A stretch of DNA of 57,058 nt from Clostridium ljungdahlii. Its GTDB lineage: Bacteria; Bacillota; Clostridia; Clostridiales; Clostridiaceae. The position numbers and the translations under genes are program-made. The stretch lies in assembly GCF_001636845.1 (NCBI RefSeq), contig NZ_LITT01000014.1, positions 1 to 57,058 on the forward strand, in the 5' to 3' direction. Positions within the stretch are counted from its first letter, which is position 1, and every line of letters begins with the position of its first letter. This document shows positions 8,254-16,701 of this stretch, piece after piece. The notes under the pieces are model-generated. The model ran no database searches and had not been told where the DNA came from. It saw only the letters and a program-made list of their open reading frames with translations.

Positions 8254-8404
8254 ATAACTTCTATTTTTTTGACCTTTTCGCTAGGTTTTTTTGTTATGCT
8301 TAAAATTCTGATTAACCTCAAACTTTTCTTTCAAGTTAAGCCTCCTTTAATTCTAGATTTTCTTATAACTCATATTCCACTGAATGCATAAAAATAGAAG
8401 TTAT
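8254..8404. repeat. 15-base inverted repeats 120 bases apart
   Basis: ATAACTTCTATTTTT at 8254-8268 is perfectly complementary to 8390-8404. The left arm lies 27 bases after the IS110 transposase stop. It interlocks with the pair at 8363/8543, which suggests two separate insertions or deletion of a larger element. The enclosed 120 bases show no gene except a 17-codon frame on the minus strand preceded by AAAGGAGG. Confidence 0.5.
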
Positions 8405-8558
8405 TTTATAGCTTTATACAATTTTTCCCTTTATGTGGCATGAACTTGCGAATATTTATCTATATTTTTAGATTAATACATTGATAACTAACGAATTTTT
8501 AAGCCTAAAATTAAAATATCGTAAATATGAAAATCATTGTGCGGAATATGAGTTATAA
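8363..8558. mobile_element. MITE-like element with 16-base terminal inverted repeats
   Basis: TTATAACTCATATTCC at 8363-8378 and its exact complement at 8543-8558 bound 196 AT-rich bases with no coding frame of note. The size and perfect ends resemble a miniature inverted-repeat element. No clear target duplication is seen at the outer edges. Confidence 0.45.
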
Positions 8559-8636
8559 TTGCTTTAAGTTAAAAATTAAAAATTTTATATTCTTCATTAA
8601 AATTTTTAACCTAAGCATTTATAAGAAACTAAACAA

Positions 8637-8780
8637 TTACTTTAAGAGTTCATCAGGACATTTGGGTTGATAACAAGAACCCGCTGATGCTGGAGTTATA
8701 ACTAATGCTGCTAGAAACAAAGACAAAAATCCTACCATTTTCATACTTTTTTTTAAAACATTCTCTTTTAAATTTTTCAT
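8637..8780 (-). CDS. agrD: AgrD-like cyclic autoinducer peptide precursor
   Basis: A 47-residue product has an amphipathic N-terminus (MKNLKENVLKKSMK), a hydrophobic leader (MVGFLSLFLAALVITPASA) and the C-terminal core GSCYQPKCPDELLK. A cysteine followed by YQPK.P.EL is the hallmark of clostridial AgrD precursors: AgrB cleaves the charged tail and joins the chain end to the cysteine as a thiolactone. GGAGG lies 10 bases before ATG. An AgrC-like kinase gene lies downstream on the same strand beyond an IS110 insertion. No agrB gene is visible anywhere in the window, so maturation would need a remote AgrB. Confidence 0.8.
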   Translation of the reverse strand: MKNLKENVLKKSMKMVGFLSLFLAALVITPASAGSCYQPKCPDELLK

Positions 8781-8914
8781 TTTTCATATACCTCCTATAA
8801 TGTTTTAATTTATAAGTTCTACAATAATTTAGATTTTCCTGCTATATATTACAAAAAAAATAAAAATAAGAAAATTAATTTTTATTTTGTAAATATTTTA
8901 CATATAGGATTTAT

Positions 8915-8953
8915 AAAAAAATGGAACTATATTAGACTATAGCTCCATTTTTT
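8915..8953 (-). terminator. Terminator after the 44-residue gene
   Basis: A 17-base stem with a single A-C mismatch (ATGGAACTATA with TATAGCTCCAT, extended by A and T runs) with a 6-base loop. It ends in a T tract on both strands and serves the minus-strand gene that stops at 8998. Confidence 0.8.
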
Positions 8954-8997
8954 TGATACGATAAGGCTTATTAGTACAGCAAGGCCTATTCTATAAT

Positions 8998-9132
8998 TTA
9001 ACTCTTTTTAACAGAATTATATTTTGATTTAGTTTTATCTTCAGGATTTATATATTCAAATTCTCCTTGTGAATTTTTTCTTATTCCCATCTTTTCATAT
9101 TGCTTATCTTTAACTTTGCGCTTATTAACCAT
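8998..9132 (-). CDS. Small basic hypothetical protein, 44 residues
   Basis: The product MVNKRKVKDKQYEKMGIRKN continues with a short acidic/aromatic patch (GEFEYINPEDK) and ends lysine-rich. An AGAGGTGATATTA site gives a good start, and a clear terminator follows. It is located 57 bases after the SdpI-like gene on the same strand. I do not recognise it; it looks like a soluble, highly charged clostridial small protein. Confidence 0.6.
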   Translation of the reverse strand: MVNKRKVKDKQYEKMGIRKNSQGEFEYINPEDKTKSKYNSVKKS

Positions 9133-9189
9133 TAATATCACCTCTAGCTTATTATCTATAATAATAAGCCATTATATTCAAATCAACCT

Positions 9190-9540
9190 TTATATTCTTT
9201 TTACTCCATTTTTATCAAATAATTTTCTTAAATGAATTTCCGTAAGAGGAATCGAAGCTAAAAGTAAAATTACAGATATCCTAGATGAAACTGATAAAGC
9301 AGTATAAATATTATTTTTATACACAAAACTACATATTGCCCCTATTATTAAAGATGCAATGCCAGCATATATCATTATAATACTTGAAAATCTATTTCCT
9401 TCATCCCAGGTATCATTATTTTTCATAGAAAAAGGTGTTCTGTATCCCATGATCCCATTTATATGTTCCGGAGGCCACAATTTAAATATAATTCCTATAA
9501 TAAGTACACTCATTCCTACTAAATAATTTTGGATTGACAT
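9190..9540 (-). CDS. SdpI/YhfL-like small membrane protein
   Basis: A 116-residue protein with three or four hydrophobic segments and the family signature GYRTPFSMKNNDTWDEGNRF near residues 32-52. In Bacillus SdpI the matching domain gives immunity to the SdpC toxin and senses it; stand-alone short relatives are common and mostly unstudied. No toxin gene or ArsR-type SdpR partner is seen beside it, so an immunity role is only a possibility. Confidence 0.75.
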   Translation of the reverse strand: MSIQNYLVGMSVLIIGIIFKLWPPEHINGIMGYRTPFSMKNNDTWDEGNRFSSIIMIYAGIASLIIGAICSFVYKNNIYTALSVSSRISVILLLASIPLTEIHLRKLFDKNGVKRI

Positions 9541-9610
9541 AATAAACTCCCCCTATTCACATTAATATAAGAAATTATACCATCAAATATAGAAAAGTAA
9601 AGTTTATTTT

Positions 9611-10810
9611 TTATATCAGTGTGACATAACTATTCCATAAATCTCTCATATCCTTAAAATACTTGTCTTTGGTAATATAATATATTGTGTCAAGCTGCTT
9701 TACATGTACAGAATGATAGTATCCTGCACTATTAGGTTTGGATTTGTTTGTTATATAATACAAATCATAGCTCGTAAAACCTCCAATATCGTAGTAAGGC
9801 AAAATACATTTGAGGCTGTCAATTCCCTTATTGAAATACTCATAGGCAATATTGGAATAGTACTTGTTTTGAGCTTCTTTAACGTGCCACCAATCATATA
9901 ATCCCATTAAAGTGAAAATGTATCCATTTAATGTATAGGAACTAGTAGTATTTACATATTCCTGAAAAAATATCTTGTTTCTCAAATTTGTGTCCAGCGT
10001 CTCCAGCGTATCCATTACACCTCCTTCTGAAACAGGTGTAATGAGATATTTTAAAGCTTTATTTCCAGCTTCTATATATTTTTCGTCTCCTGTTATTTTA
10101 AACGCCCTTTCAAATACACTTAAAGCCTGACCTTGAGCCATACTCGATGTCCATCCCGGTTTCAAGTCCTCATAGTGATTGTATACAAAGTCATATTTTA
10201 AAGCACCTCTTTTATCCATGTAATTAATTAAAAAATCAGCACAGTTTAAAAAACTTTTTTTTGTATCATTTCCATTTATATATTTGCCATACATAGACAA
10301 TGCATATAATTCTACTGATACAGGATTATAATAAAACTTACCACTATATTTACGCATAGGTATATTATTTGAATCAAACTTAAAATCATCACAGTTTTCA
10401 TCATTACTCTTTTCACAATCAAAATAGCACTTATAGGGACTATAATAATGGCTTAATTCAACTGAATATCCCTTTAACTTATACTCCTCTTTTGATCTAG
10501 ACACTACTTGAATAAAGTTTGGATAATATCTATATTTTGTGGAAACTGGTTTTTTTACCTCAGCTAGCTTTTTATAGACAAGTACTTCATTTTTAATATG
10601 ACTTGGTGCCTCACTCTTTAGTATTAAATTATATGCTTTAATGGCAGAATCAAATTTTCCTAAAGTGTGATACTTCTTGCTTGTACAGAGCATTTCATTA
10701 AATGTAGCCTTTTTATTTTTACTATTTAAACGTACTGAGGCATACCCTATATTGCTGCTAAAAATAATTATAATACTAAAAATTAGTAATGTCTCTTTTA
10801 CAAATTTCAT
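9611..10810 (-). CDS. Secreted D-glucuronyl C5-epimerase-domain protein
   Basis: The 399-residue protein opens with a signal peptide or anchor (residues 5-24), then a short TPR-like helical part, and from about residue 165 a glucuronyl C5-epimerase C-terminal domain with PGWTSSMAQGQALSVFERAF, TGDEKYIEAGNKALKYL and GFTSYDLYY. In heparan sulphate synthesis this fold inverts glucuronate at C5; bacterial members are extracellular and their substrates mostly unknown. It is isolated here, with no glycosyltransferase beside it. Two CXXXC-type cysteine clusters near residues 128-140 could form disulphides. Confidence 0.75.
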   Translation of the reverse strand: MKFVKETLLIFSIIIIFSSNIGYASVRLNSKNKKATFNEMLCTSKKYHTLGKFDSAIKAYNLILKSEAPSHIKNEVLVYKKLAEVKKPVSTKYRYYPNFIQVVSRSKEEYKLKGYSVELSHYYSPYKCYFDCEKSNDENCDDFKFDSNNIPMRKYSGKFYYNPVSVELYALSMYGKYINGNDTKKSFLNCADFLINYMDKRGALKYDFVYNHYEDLKPGWTSSMAQGQALSVFERAFKITGDEKYIEAGNKALKYLITPVSEGGVMDTLETLDTNLRNKIFFQEYVNTTSSYTLNGYIFTLMGLYDWWHVKEAQNKYYSNIAYEYFNKGIDSLKCILPYYDIGGFTSYDLYYITNKSKPNSAGYYHSVHVKQLDTIYYITKDKYFKDMRDLWNSYVTLI

Positions 10811-10896
10811 CAGTTTTCTCCTTTTTCAATCAAAATTCTAACTATTAGTATTATTTTTCAAATGTGTAGTTTTTATTAAAAATTTACATATAGAAT

Positions 10897-10949
10897 AAAC
10901 CTCACTTCGTATAAATTCATATAATTAAGAATTTACAAAAGTGAGGTTT
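10897..10949 (-). terminator. Inverted repeat, probable terminator of the monooxygenase gene
   Basis: AAACCTCACTT and AAGTGAGGTTT pair perfectly over 11 bases with a 31-base loop, 70 bases after the stop at 11020. The T tract is better on the plus strand, so direction is uncertain. Confidence 0.5.
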
Positions 10950-11019
10950 TTATATAGAAACTCCATGCTAATAAGTTCTATGTTGTAATCCTATACTTTG
11001 TGTCAATAAATAATTTGGA

Positions 11020-11307
11020 TTAGAAACAATTAGTATATACGTTTATATCCATATCCTTTTCTTGAATTTTTGCAAGTTCTGCCATTATTCTTACAAAATG
11101 AGGTGACTTCATGTGTCTAGTCAAACCATCTTCATCCTTCCATTCTTCTATAAAAGTTAGAATTTGTTTATCACTAATATCTTCATATAAATTATAAGCT
11201 ATATTAGCTTCTTCTTTTAAACTTTCTGTAATCAACTCAGAAGAAAGTTTCTTGAATTTTTCTATTTCACCTGCTTTAACACAGGCTTTTGCTACAACTT
11301 TAAGCAT
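11020..11307 (-). CDS. Antibiotic-biosynthesis-monooxygenase (YgiN-like) domain protein
   Basis: A 95-residue ferredoxin-like ABM domain: KVVAKACVKAGEIEKFKKL at the start, the DISDKQILTFIEEWKDEDGL core, and HMKSPHFVRI with the conserved histidine. Relatives act as cofactor-free quinol or polyketide monooxygenases or as haem-binding proteins; the substrate cannot be told. The upstream spacer has two copies of a TGTCACAC.CTT motif (11311 and 11374), perhaps regulatory. Confidence 0.75.
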   Translation of the reverse strand: MLKVVAKACVKAGEIEKFKKLSSELITESLKEEANIAYNLYEDISDKQILTFIEEWKDEDGLTRHMKSPHFVRIMAELAKIQEKDMDINVYTNCF

Positions 11308-11409
11308 ACTATGTCACACCCTTCCTTAAATTATAAACATTATATCATATAAATGTCAAAATAAGAACATTCATGTCACACTCTTTTCTTAAAATATATA
11401 ATTCATATT

Positions 11410-12606
11410 CTAATGTTTTTTATTTAAGATTGTTTCAATCCAGTTAAAAATACGTTCACCTGCAATTAACTTAGCTCCAACCTGACAGTGTTCTTCAGCT
11501 CCTTCTTCTTTAGTAAAAAGCATAAAATCCTTTTTACATTTGAGATCATCATAGAGAAGTTTAGCTTGTCCTTTAAAGTATCCTTCATTTTCAGTATCAA
11601 TAACAAGTGTAGGGCACTCAATTTTTTCTACTATTCCTTTAAGGTAATAATTTTCTGTTTTTAGGAAGCACTCAGCAGGCGTCTTTGCATCAAATACATA
11701 CATTGCATTTGAAATTGACCACTTAATCGCTGAACTTTTTTTCATCTCTTCATACATACTGTTATTAACTTCTTCTGGATTATTACGCACATATTCGAAA
11801 AAACCTTCCCTTGAAAAATTAGAAGGTCTCCTGAACCCCATGAAATCATATACCCCTCCATTAGCAATGCAAGCTGCTATACGTTTTTCATATGCTGCCG
11901 CTCTTGGGGCAAGATATCCTCCAAAACTTTCTCCCATAAGCACAATACGATTTGGATCTATCTCTTTTCTTGAAATTAGATAATCTATTACAGGTGTTAC
12001 AACTTTCTCATAATCATATCTAAAGAATAAATGCTGCTTTCTCACAGCTTCTCCCTGTCCAGGACCTTCAAAGGTAAAAAAGTTCATACCCCTTGCTAAG
12101 GCTGACATTGCCATTCCATAAAATTCTTCTTTAGTTCCATCAAATCCATTCACAAGAACTAAAACAGGTCTTTTTTCATCTCCTTCATGATAAAAATGTC
12201 CTGGAAGTGTTGTATTTTCGTATGGTATTTTAACAGCTTCTATAACAGGTTTATTTAATTTCATAACCTTGGAAAAACATTTAACACCTGCATCATAGAG
12301 TTCATTTATTCTTGAATCATTTGGATTCTCATGCAAATAAAATTCAGCTGTCCTATAATAATTAGAAGCTCTGAGATATGCCCCTTTTGCACTAACCAAA
12401 TGGCCTTCCAAATAACATTTGTCTGCAAATGCATGAATTCTCTTTGCAAGTTTAGTCCATTCTGTGCACCAGCTTTCAAAATTTCCTTCTAATATCTTGT
12501 TTGCAGTTGAAATTACTTCTCCTATATCAGAAGCTCCAGAAGCAGCTCCTCCAAGAAGCCTCAATACCTGAAATGAAAATTGCTCATCTTTAAAAATTAC
12601 CTTCAT
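11410..12606 (-). CDS. Alpha/beta hydrolase of the FrsA / pseudooxynicotine-hydrolase type
   Basis: The 398-residue protein has a helical N-terminal cap (residues 1-130) and a C-terminal hydrolase fold. The nucleophile elbow is GESFGGY near residue 212, the oxyanion region is VNGFDGTKEE near 153, a likely acid is in LVIDTENEG near 333, and the histidine is in EEHCQVGAKL near 369. Relatives cleave C-C or ester bonds in cyclic ketones and esters. Its start codon follows the TetR stop by two bases, so both are one operon controlled by the TetR protein; the substrate is probably also the inducer or related to it (inference). Confidence 0.8.
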   Translation of the reverse strand: MKVIFKDEQFSFQVLRLLGGAASGASDIGEVISTANKILEGNFESWCTEWTKLAKRIHAFADKCYLEGHLVSAKGAYLRASNYYRTAEFYLHENPNDSRINELYDAGVKCFSKVMKLNKPVIEAVKIPYENTTLPGHFYHEGDEKRPVLVLVNGFDGTKEEFYGMAMSALARGMNFFTFEGPGQGEAVRKQHLFFRYDYEKVVTPVIDYLISRKEIDPNRIVLMGESFGGYLAPRAAAYEKRIAACIANGGVYDFMGFRRPSNFSREGFFEYVRNNPEEVNNSMYEEMKKSSAIKWSISNAMYVFDAKTPAECFLKTENYYLKGIVEKIECPTLVIDTENEGYFKGQAKLLYDDLKCKKDFMLFTKEEGAEEHCQVGAKLIAGERIFNWIETILNKKH

Positions 12607-12608
12607 AA

Positions 12609-13250
12609 TTAATTTTCTCCCTTCACTAATTGGTCAATATTGGGTATATTTAAAATTCCTTTATGTACTCCTAATATTCTTTCAGCTATATCTTCAGCAG
12701 CTTTAGCCTTTATTTTTAAATCTTCAAGATTTGTATGGAAAATTCCAGGATCAAACATAAATCCAGTAGCTACCAACATATACTCTGCAGCTTCTTTTGG
12801 ATACTTAGTATTAAATGCTCCCTCAATTACTCCCTGTTCTATAATTGAAGCATAAACAGGTATTAGTTTATTTATAGAATTTATAATAAATTTTTGGTGA
12901 ACCCCAGCATTTTTTTCAGTATGAAGCTCTAAAAACAAATCATCTTGTCTTCTATTTAAGTCAAATTCAATTTTTGCAATTAAATTGAACTTTTGAATTG
13001 CATTTAGATCTTCTCGTTTTTGAATATCAATAATTTTTTCAACTCTTTCTTCTGATAAATTTTCAAGTACTGCAAGAAAAACATCCTCTTTGGATTTATA
13101 GTAAATATAAAATGTACCTTGAGCTATACCTGCTAATTTTACAATGTCGCTTATTACTGTCTTTTCATAGCCTTTTTCTCTAAACAGCCTTTGCGCTGCT
13201 TTTAATATATCTTTTTTCCTCTCTTCTGGTTCTTTAACTGTCCTACTCAT
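12609..13250 (-). CDS. TetR-family transcriptional regulator
   Basis: I use the ATG at 13250 (MSRTVKEPEERK) because GGAGG lies five bases before it; a longer in-frame reading to 13322 would run through the operators. The 213-residue product has the usual helix-turn-helix at about residues 29-50 (ISDIVKLAGIAQGTFYIYY) and a ligand-binding C-terminal half. It leads an operon with the alpha/beta hydrolase. Two matching palindromes directly upstream point to autorepression. Confidence 0.9.
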   Translation of the reverse strand: MSRTVKEPEERKKDILKAAQRLFREKGYEKTVISDIVKLAGIAQGTFYIYYKSKEDVFLAVLENLSEERVEKIIDIQKREDLNAIQKFNLIAKIEFDLNRRQDDLFLELHTEKNAGVHQKFIINSINKLIPVYASIIEQGVIEGAFNTKYPKEAAEYMLVATGFMFDPGIFHTNLEDLKIKAKAAEDIAERILGVHKGILNIPNIDQLVKGEN

Positions 13251-13265
13251 TTTTTCCTCCTCATT

Positions 13266-13319
13266 TTGAATGACATCATTCATTAAATATATAATATCAT
13301 AATGAATGATGTCATTCAA
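13266..13319 (-). promoter_or_regulatory. Twin TetR operators flanking the promoter
   Basis: Two palindromes, GAATGACATCATTC (13268-13281) and GAATGATGTCATTC (13304-13317), each fit GAATGA-NN-TCATTC. With their flanks they form a perfect 20-base inverted repeat (13266-13285 and 13300-13319) around an AT-rich spacer that reads TATTATAT on the minus strand, a likely -10 region. The centres are 36 bases apart. Confidence 0.75.
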
Positions 13320-13322
13320 CAA

Positions 13323-13375
13323 AAAGTTATATTTAACTACCCTATGTTAAATATAGAGCAGTTAAATATAACTTT
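13323..13375 (-). terminator. Terminator between the 125-residue gene and the TetR promoter
   Basis: AAAGTTATATTTAACT at 13323-13338 pairs perfectly with 13360-13375 around a 21-base loop. On the minus strand the stem ends in CTTTTTG, directly after the gene stopping at 13379... read in the direction of that gene. Confidence 0.7.
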
Positions 13376-13378
13376 AAT

Positions 13379-13756
13379 TTAAAATGTGCCTCCCTTTAAA
13401 ACATTCATTAATTGTAATAAGTCTGTTTCATTAGCACCTTGTTTTTTTAACTTATGGTCGATAGACATATGAATTTTACCTGATAAAGCGGATAAGCAAT
13501 ATTGTGTTGCATCATCCCCTGTTAAATTTTTCGACAATTTTTGCTTTTCCATTTTATCAATAGGAATTTTACTTATTAAATGCTTATTATTACTTTCATC
13601 TACTACATATGTACAATAATACTTTCCTACTTTTTCTGATATAACTTGTTTACTTTTTTTTGATTTCTTTGTATCATTGCTGCCCTCTTTACTATCTGTT
13701 ACTACAGGATAAGCATAAGAATTACCACTAGAAATACTATTTACAGATAAACTCAT
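13379..13756 (-). CDS. Hypothetical soluble protein, 125 residues
   Basis: I do not recognise the family. The N-terminal 45 residues are serine- and lysine-rich and look disordered (MSLSVNSISSGNSYAYPVV, then a KKSKKSK patch). A compact part follows with KYYCTYVVDESNNKHLISKI and a C-terminal helical segment with paired leucines (DLLQLMNVLKGG). There is no signal peptide or membrane segment. It has a TGGAGGT ribosome site, its own terminator, and stands alone. Confidence 0.6.
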   Translation of the reverse strand: MSLSVNSISSGNSYAYPVVTDSKEGSNDTKKSKKSKQVISEKVGKYYCTYVVDESNNKHLISKIPIDKMEKQKLSKNLTGDDATQYCLSALSGKIHMSIDHKLKKQGANETDLLQLMNVLKGGTF

Positions 13757-13880
13757 TTTGATACCTCCATAATGGAATTTTTATTATATATTGTATATTA
13801 TAGCATATTATTTTTCTAACCTTGAAGAACAATGCCTTTCAGAAATCCTATGCTTATCTTATTTACATAATAATTTCTTT

Positions 13881-15332
13881 TCATCTTCTTTTAATAGATA
13901 TACAAACTTTAACCTCAGCTCCACCTTCATCATTATTTTTAACTTCAACAGCACCACCTAATTTATCTACCAAAGTTTTAACAATATAGAGTCCTAACCC
14001 TGAATGTCCTTTTCCCTTTGACCTGGATTCATCCCCTTCATAAAACTTTTTAAATACATTTTCTAAATCTTTTCTTGAAAATCCACATCCAGTATCGCAA
14101 ACAGAAAGAATCACTTTATCTGAATTTAATTTTAAATTTAAAGTTATTCTTCCATCTTCTTTAGTAAACCTTAAACTATTTGAAACTAAATTATCAAGTA
14201 TTTCTGACAATACATAAGTATCTATTTTTATTAGGGCATCAGAGCTTCTCAAATCTTGAATATTGCATACAAACTTTACTTTTTTACCCTGTGCTAGTAC
14301 ATCATAATCCATACCTTTTTCGTTTATATAAGCTATTAAATCACATTCACTATCACTTAGTTTAAAAGTTTCACCTTCAATCTTAGTTAGTAAATTTATT
14401 CTTTGAACTTGATTAGACATTCTATCTATATTTCTGTCTATTAAATTTAAATACCTATATAGCTTATCCTTATCCAATTTCTTACTTTCTAAAAGTCCCT
14501 CTACATGCCCTTTTATAATTGTAATGGGTGTTTTTAAATCGTGTGCAACATCACTTACTATTTCTCTTCTCTCTTCTTCCATTTTCCACTGGTTTTCTAA
14601 TGACTTCTTTAAATCTACTCTCATATCCTCAAATGACTTGCAGAGTTTCCCAAGTTCATTATCATTTTCATAACTTATCTTAAACTCCAAATCCCTAACT
14701 CTTATTCTTTCTGCAGCCTCCATTAACTGTTTTAAAGGTACATTTAATTTCTTGTTAAATCTACGACCAAAGAATATACTAAATAATATGATATAAACAA
14801 ATGGGGAAAATATTACAAAAGTATCTGAATACCTAGCAATAAAGTTAAAGTTAGGATTTTTAGCACTACTTCTTATATAATATTTTAATATAACCATTCC
14901 TTTTAAGTCTTTGTTATCTATAATAGGGATAGACATTATAATTTCTGGATTTATCCGTCCATTAATTTTGGTTGTTTGATCTTTACTTATAGGCACTTCT
15001 GATGCAATAGGCTTTTTAAAATGGCCATAAGAAAGTCTGCCAACTGAATCTACTACCTCATATTCAATACCAACTGTAGGTATTACTTTTTCAAGTTCAT
15101 TTTTAAAATCTTTATTTAATATTTTATCCTTATTCTTATTTATATATTGTTTTATTCCAGGTGCTAAATCACTATAATAACCTGCTCTTAATATTACTCC
15201 TTTATCAATAAGATAAATATCCAATATTAAACCTACTATGGCAAAAAAAATACTTAATATAATCACCAAAATCACTGAAATCATAAATTGTCTCTTAAAA
15301 GTTATATTTTTTATTATATTTAATTTCCCCAT
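13881..15332 (-). CDS. Membrane sensor histidine kinase (HAMP, HisKA, HATPase)
   Basis: The 483-residue kinase has two membrane segments (about 20-42 and 170-192) around an extracellular sensor of 130 residues, a HAMP linker, the phosphoacceptor box VSDVAHDLKTPITIIKGHVE near residue 260, and the ATP site (NLVSNSLRF, DTGCGFS, GHSGLGLYIV). I start at 15332, 22 bases after the upstream stop, where AGGAG precedes ATG; the longer frame to 15371 overlaps the previous gene. It is the last gene of the ABC/esterase operon. Its likely partner is the response regulator at 19399, at the other side of that operon. Confidence 0.88.
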   Translation of the reverse strand: MGKLNIIKNITFKRQFMISVILVIILSIFFAIVGLILDIYLIDKGVILRAGYYSDLAPGIKQYINKNKDKILNKDFKNELEKVIPTVGIEYEVVDSVGRLSYGHFKKPIASEVPISKDQTTKINGRINPEIIMSIPIIDNKDLKGMVILKYYIRSSAKNPNFNFIARYSDTFVIFSPFVYIILFSIFFGRRFNKKLNVPLKQLMEAAERIRVRDLEFKISYENDNELGKLCKSFEDMRVDLKKSLENQWKMEEERREIVSDVAHDLKTPITIIKGHVEGLLESKKLDKDKLYRYLNLIDRNIDRMSNQVQRINLLTKIEGETFKLSDSECDLIAYINEKGMDYDVLAQGKKVKFVCNIQDLRSSDALIKIDTYVLSEILDNLVSNSLRFTKEDGRITLNLKLNSDKVILSVCDTGCGFSRKDLENVFKKFYEGDESRSKGKGHSGLGLYIVKTLVDKLGGAVEVKNNDEGGAEVKVCISIKRR

Positions 15333-15354
15333 ATGTAATCTGCTCCTATTATAA

Positions 15355-16689
15355 TTAGTTAGGCTCTGCACTACTTGTGGTATCTACAAATATCAATCCG
15401 TCATATCGAAGGTCTAAAATTTCAGATTCAAAACTTTCATTTTCTCCAGGAAAAACCGCACCTATATTATGACAATATTGAGGTTTTGATAAAATATTTT
15501 TTGCATATTCATTTTCCTTACAAGTGTTGAAATCAATGAAAAAAATAGGATTTACCTTAGAGAAGATGTATGCTGCTGAATTTTCTTTTGCTGCTTTTAA
15601 GGTACATTTTCCATTAACTGCTTGTCCATTTTCCTTATTTGTATAGTTGGCTCTTAAATCACCTTTATTAAACTCAAAGCCAATAACATACATTTTGCTG
15701 CCATACATATCATATAAATTTGAGCCCATTCTCTTTACATTTCCTTCTGGATATTCTGAATTTGAACCACCAAACTTGTCTATTCCTTTTGACACATGTA
15801 GATTATGTGCCCACAGCATTATCTTGCTGCCTTCTCCTTCATGGTCTAAAATCCATTTTACATTTTCCGCCATATATTTATCTCTTTTAGTTTCTTTTTG
15901 AAAATCACTGCCTCCTGTGCCGAACATATCATAAAACTCACATATGACATTTAAATTTTGCATATAAAGCTCATATTGTTCTTTTGAAGACTTTTTTATA
16001 TATTCATCTTTGTTTTTTTCAAAAATATTTTTTATTTCCTTAATGCCATCAATTGGAAGCTGCTTTTTTACTCCATAATCCAACGTTCTGTCATTAAACT
16101 TTGAAAGCACTTCATGTACACTCACTTCATAGGATGGATCAACTTTATTTAAATAATTTATAACATTTTGAGCTGCTGTATGGCTGGACTGCATGTCAAA
16201 ACCATAGAATTTAATTTTCTTTTCATGTGTTTTATTGTATTCCTTCATCCATTCTACCATATCTAAAACTTCCTTAGTATCCCAAGTCCAAAATCCTAAA
16301 TTTTCTATAAGCTTAATTGGATCGCCATTTCCATTTAGAATGTAGTCATTTACTGCCATACAGTCAGGCTGTGAAGCTTCCATGGCAAAAACATTATAAC
16401 CCATTTCTTCCACAAGGAACTGAAACATTCTATGTTTCATCTGAAAAAATTCTTTAGTTCCATGGGTAGCTTCTCCCATGGTAACAATTCTTTTATCCTT
16501 TAATATAGGTTTTAAAGGCATTAAATCTTGAAAACCACTATTATACTTTACTGTTTTTAAATTCACCGCTTTAGTTTTAAAAGCCTGTACAGCTTTATTT
16601 GATTTATATTTACTATATTGGTTATTAAATTCAATACCTATTAGGATAAATATAAACGCAGAAATCACTATAATTATAATTTTTTTCAA
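15355..16689 (-). CDS. Erythromycin-esterase-family protein
   Basis: The 444-residue protein starts with an uncleaved or signal-type hydrophobic segment (residues 3-20) and continues as an erythromycin esterase domain: VTMGEATHGTKEFFQMKHR near residue 69 with the conserved Glu-His pair, FAMEASQPDC, YGFDMQSSH near residue 162 and LWAHNLHVSK near residue 289. EreA/EreB open the macrolide lactone; many relatives act on other substrates. The N-terminal segment puts it at or outside the membrane, unlike the cytosolic Ere enzymes. It sits inside an operon with an ABC exporter and a two-component system, which fits a resistance or envelope-stress role, but the substrate is not known. Confidence 0.8.
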   Translation of the reverse strand: MKKIIIIVISAFIFILIGIEFNNQYSKYKSNKAVQAFKTKAVNLKTVKYNSGFQDLMPLKPILKDKRIVTMGEATHGTKEFFQMKHRMFQFLVEEMGYNVFAMEASQPDCMAVNDYILNGNGDPIKLIENLGFWTWDTKEVLDMVEWMKEYNKTHEKKIKFYGFDMQSSHTAAQNVINYLNKVDPSYEVSVHEVLSKFNDRTLDYGVKKQLPIDGIKEIKNIFEKNKDEYIKKSSKEQYELYMQNLNVICEFYDMFGTGGSDFQKETKRDKYMAENVKWILDHEGEGSKIMLWAHNLHVSKGIDKFGGSNSEYPEGNVKRMGSNLYDMYGSKMYVIGFEFNKGDLRANYTNKENGQAVNGKCTLKAAKENSAAYIFSKVNPIFFIDFNTCKENEYAKNILSKPQYCHNIGAVFPGENESFESEILDLRYDGLIFVDTTSSAEPN

Positions 16690-16701
16690 TAAAATCAGCT
16701 C

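Noticed and set aside
8781-8997. Search for agrB or a fragment of it next to agrD
   Set aside because: No frame on either strand between 8228 and 9190 shows AgrB motifs; only agrD, a terminator and a small basic protein are present.
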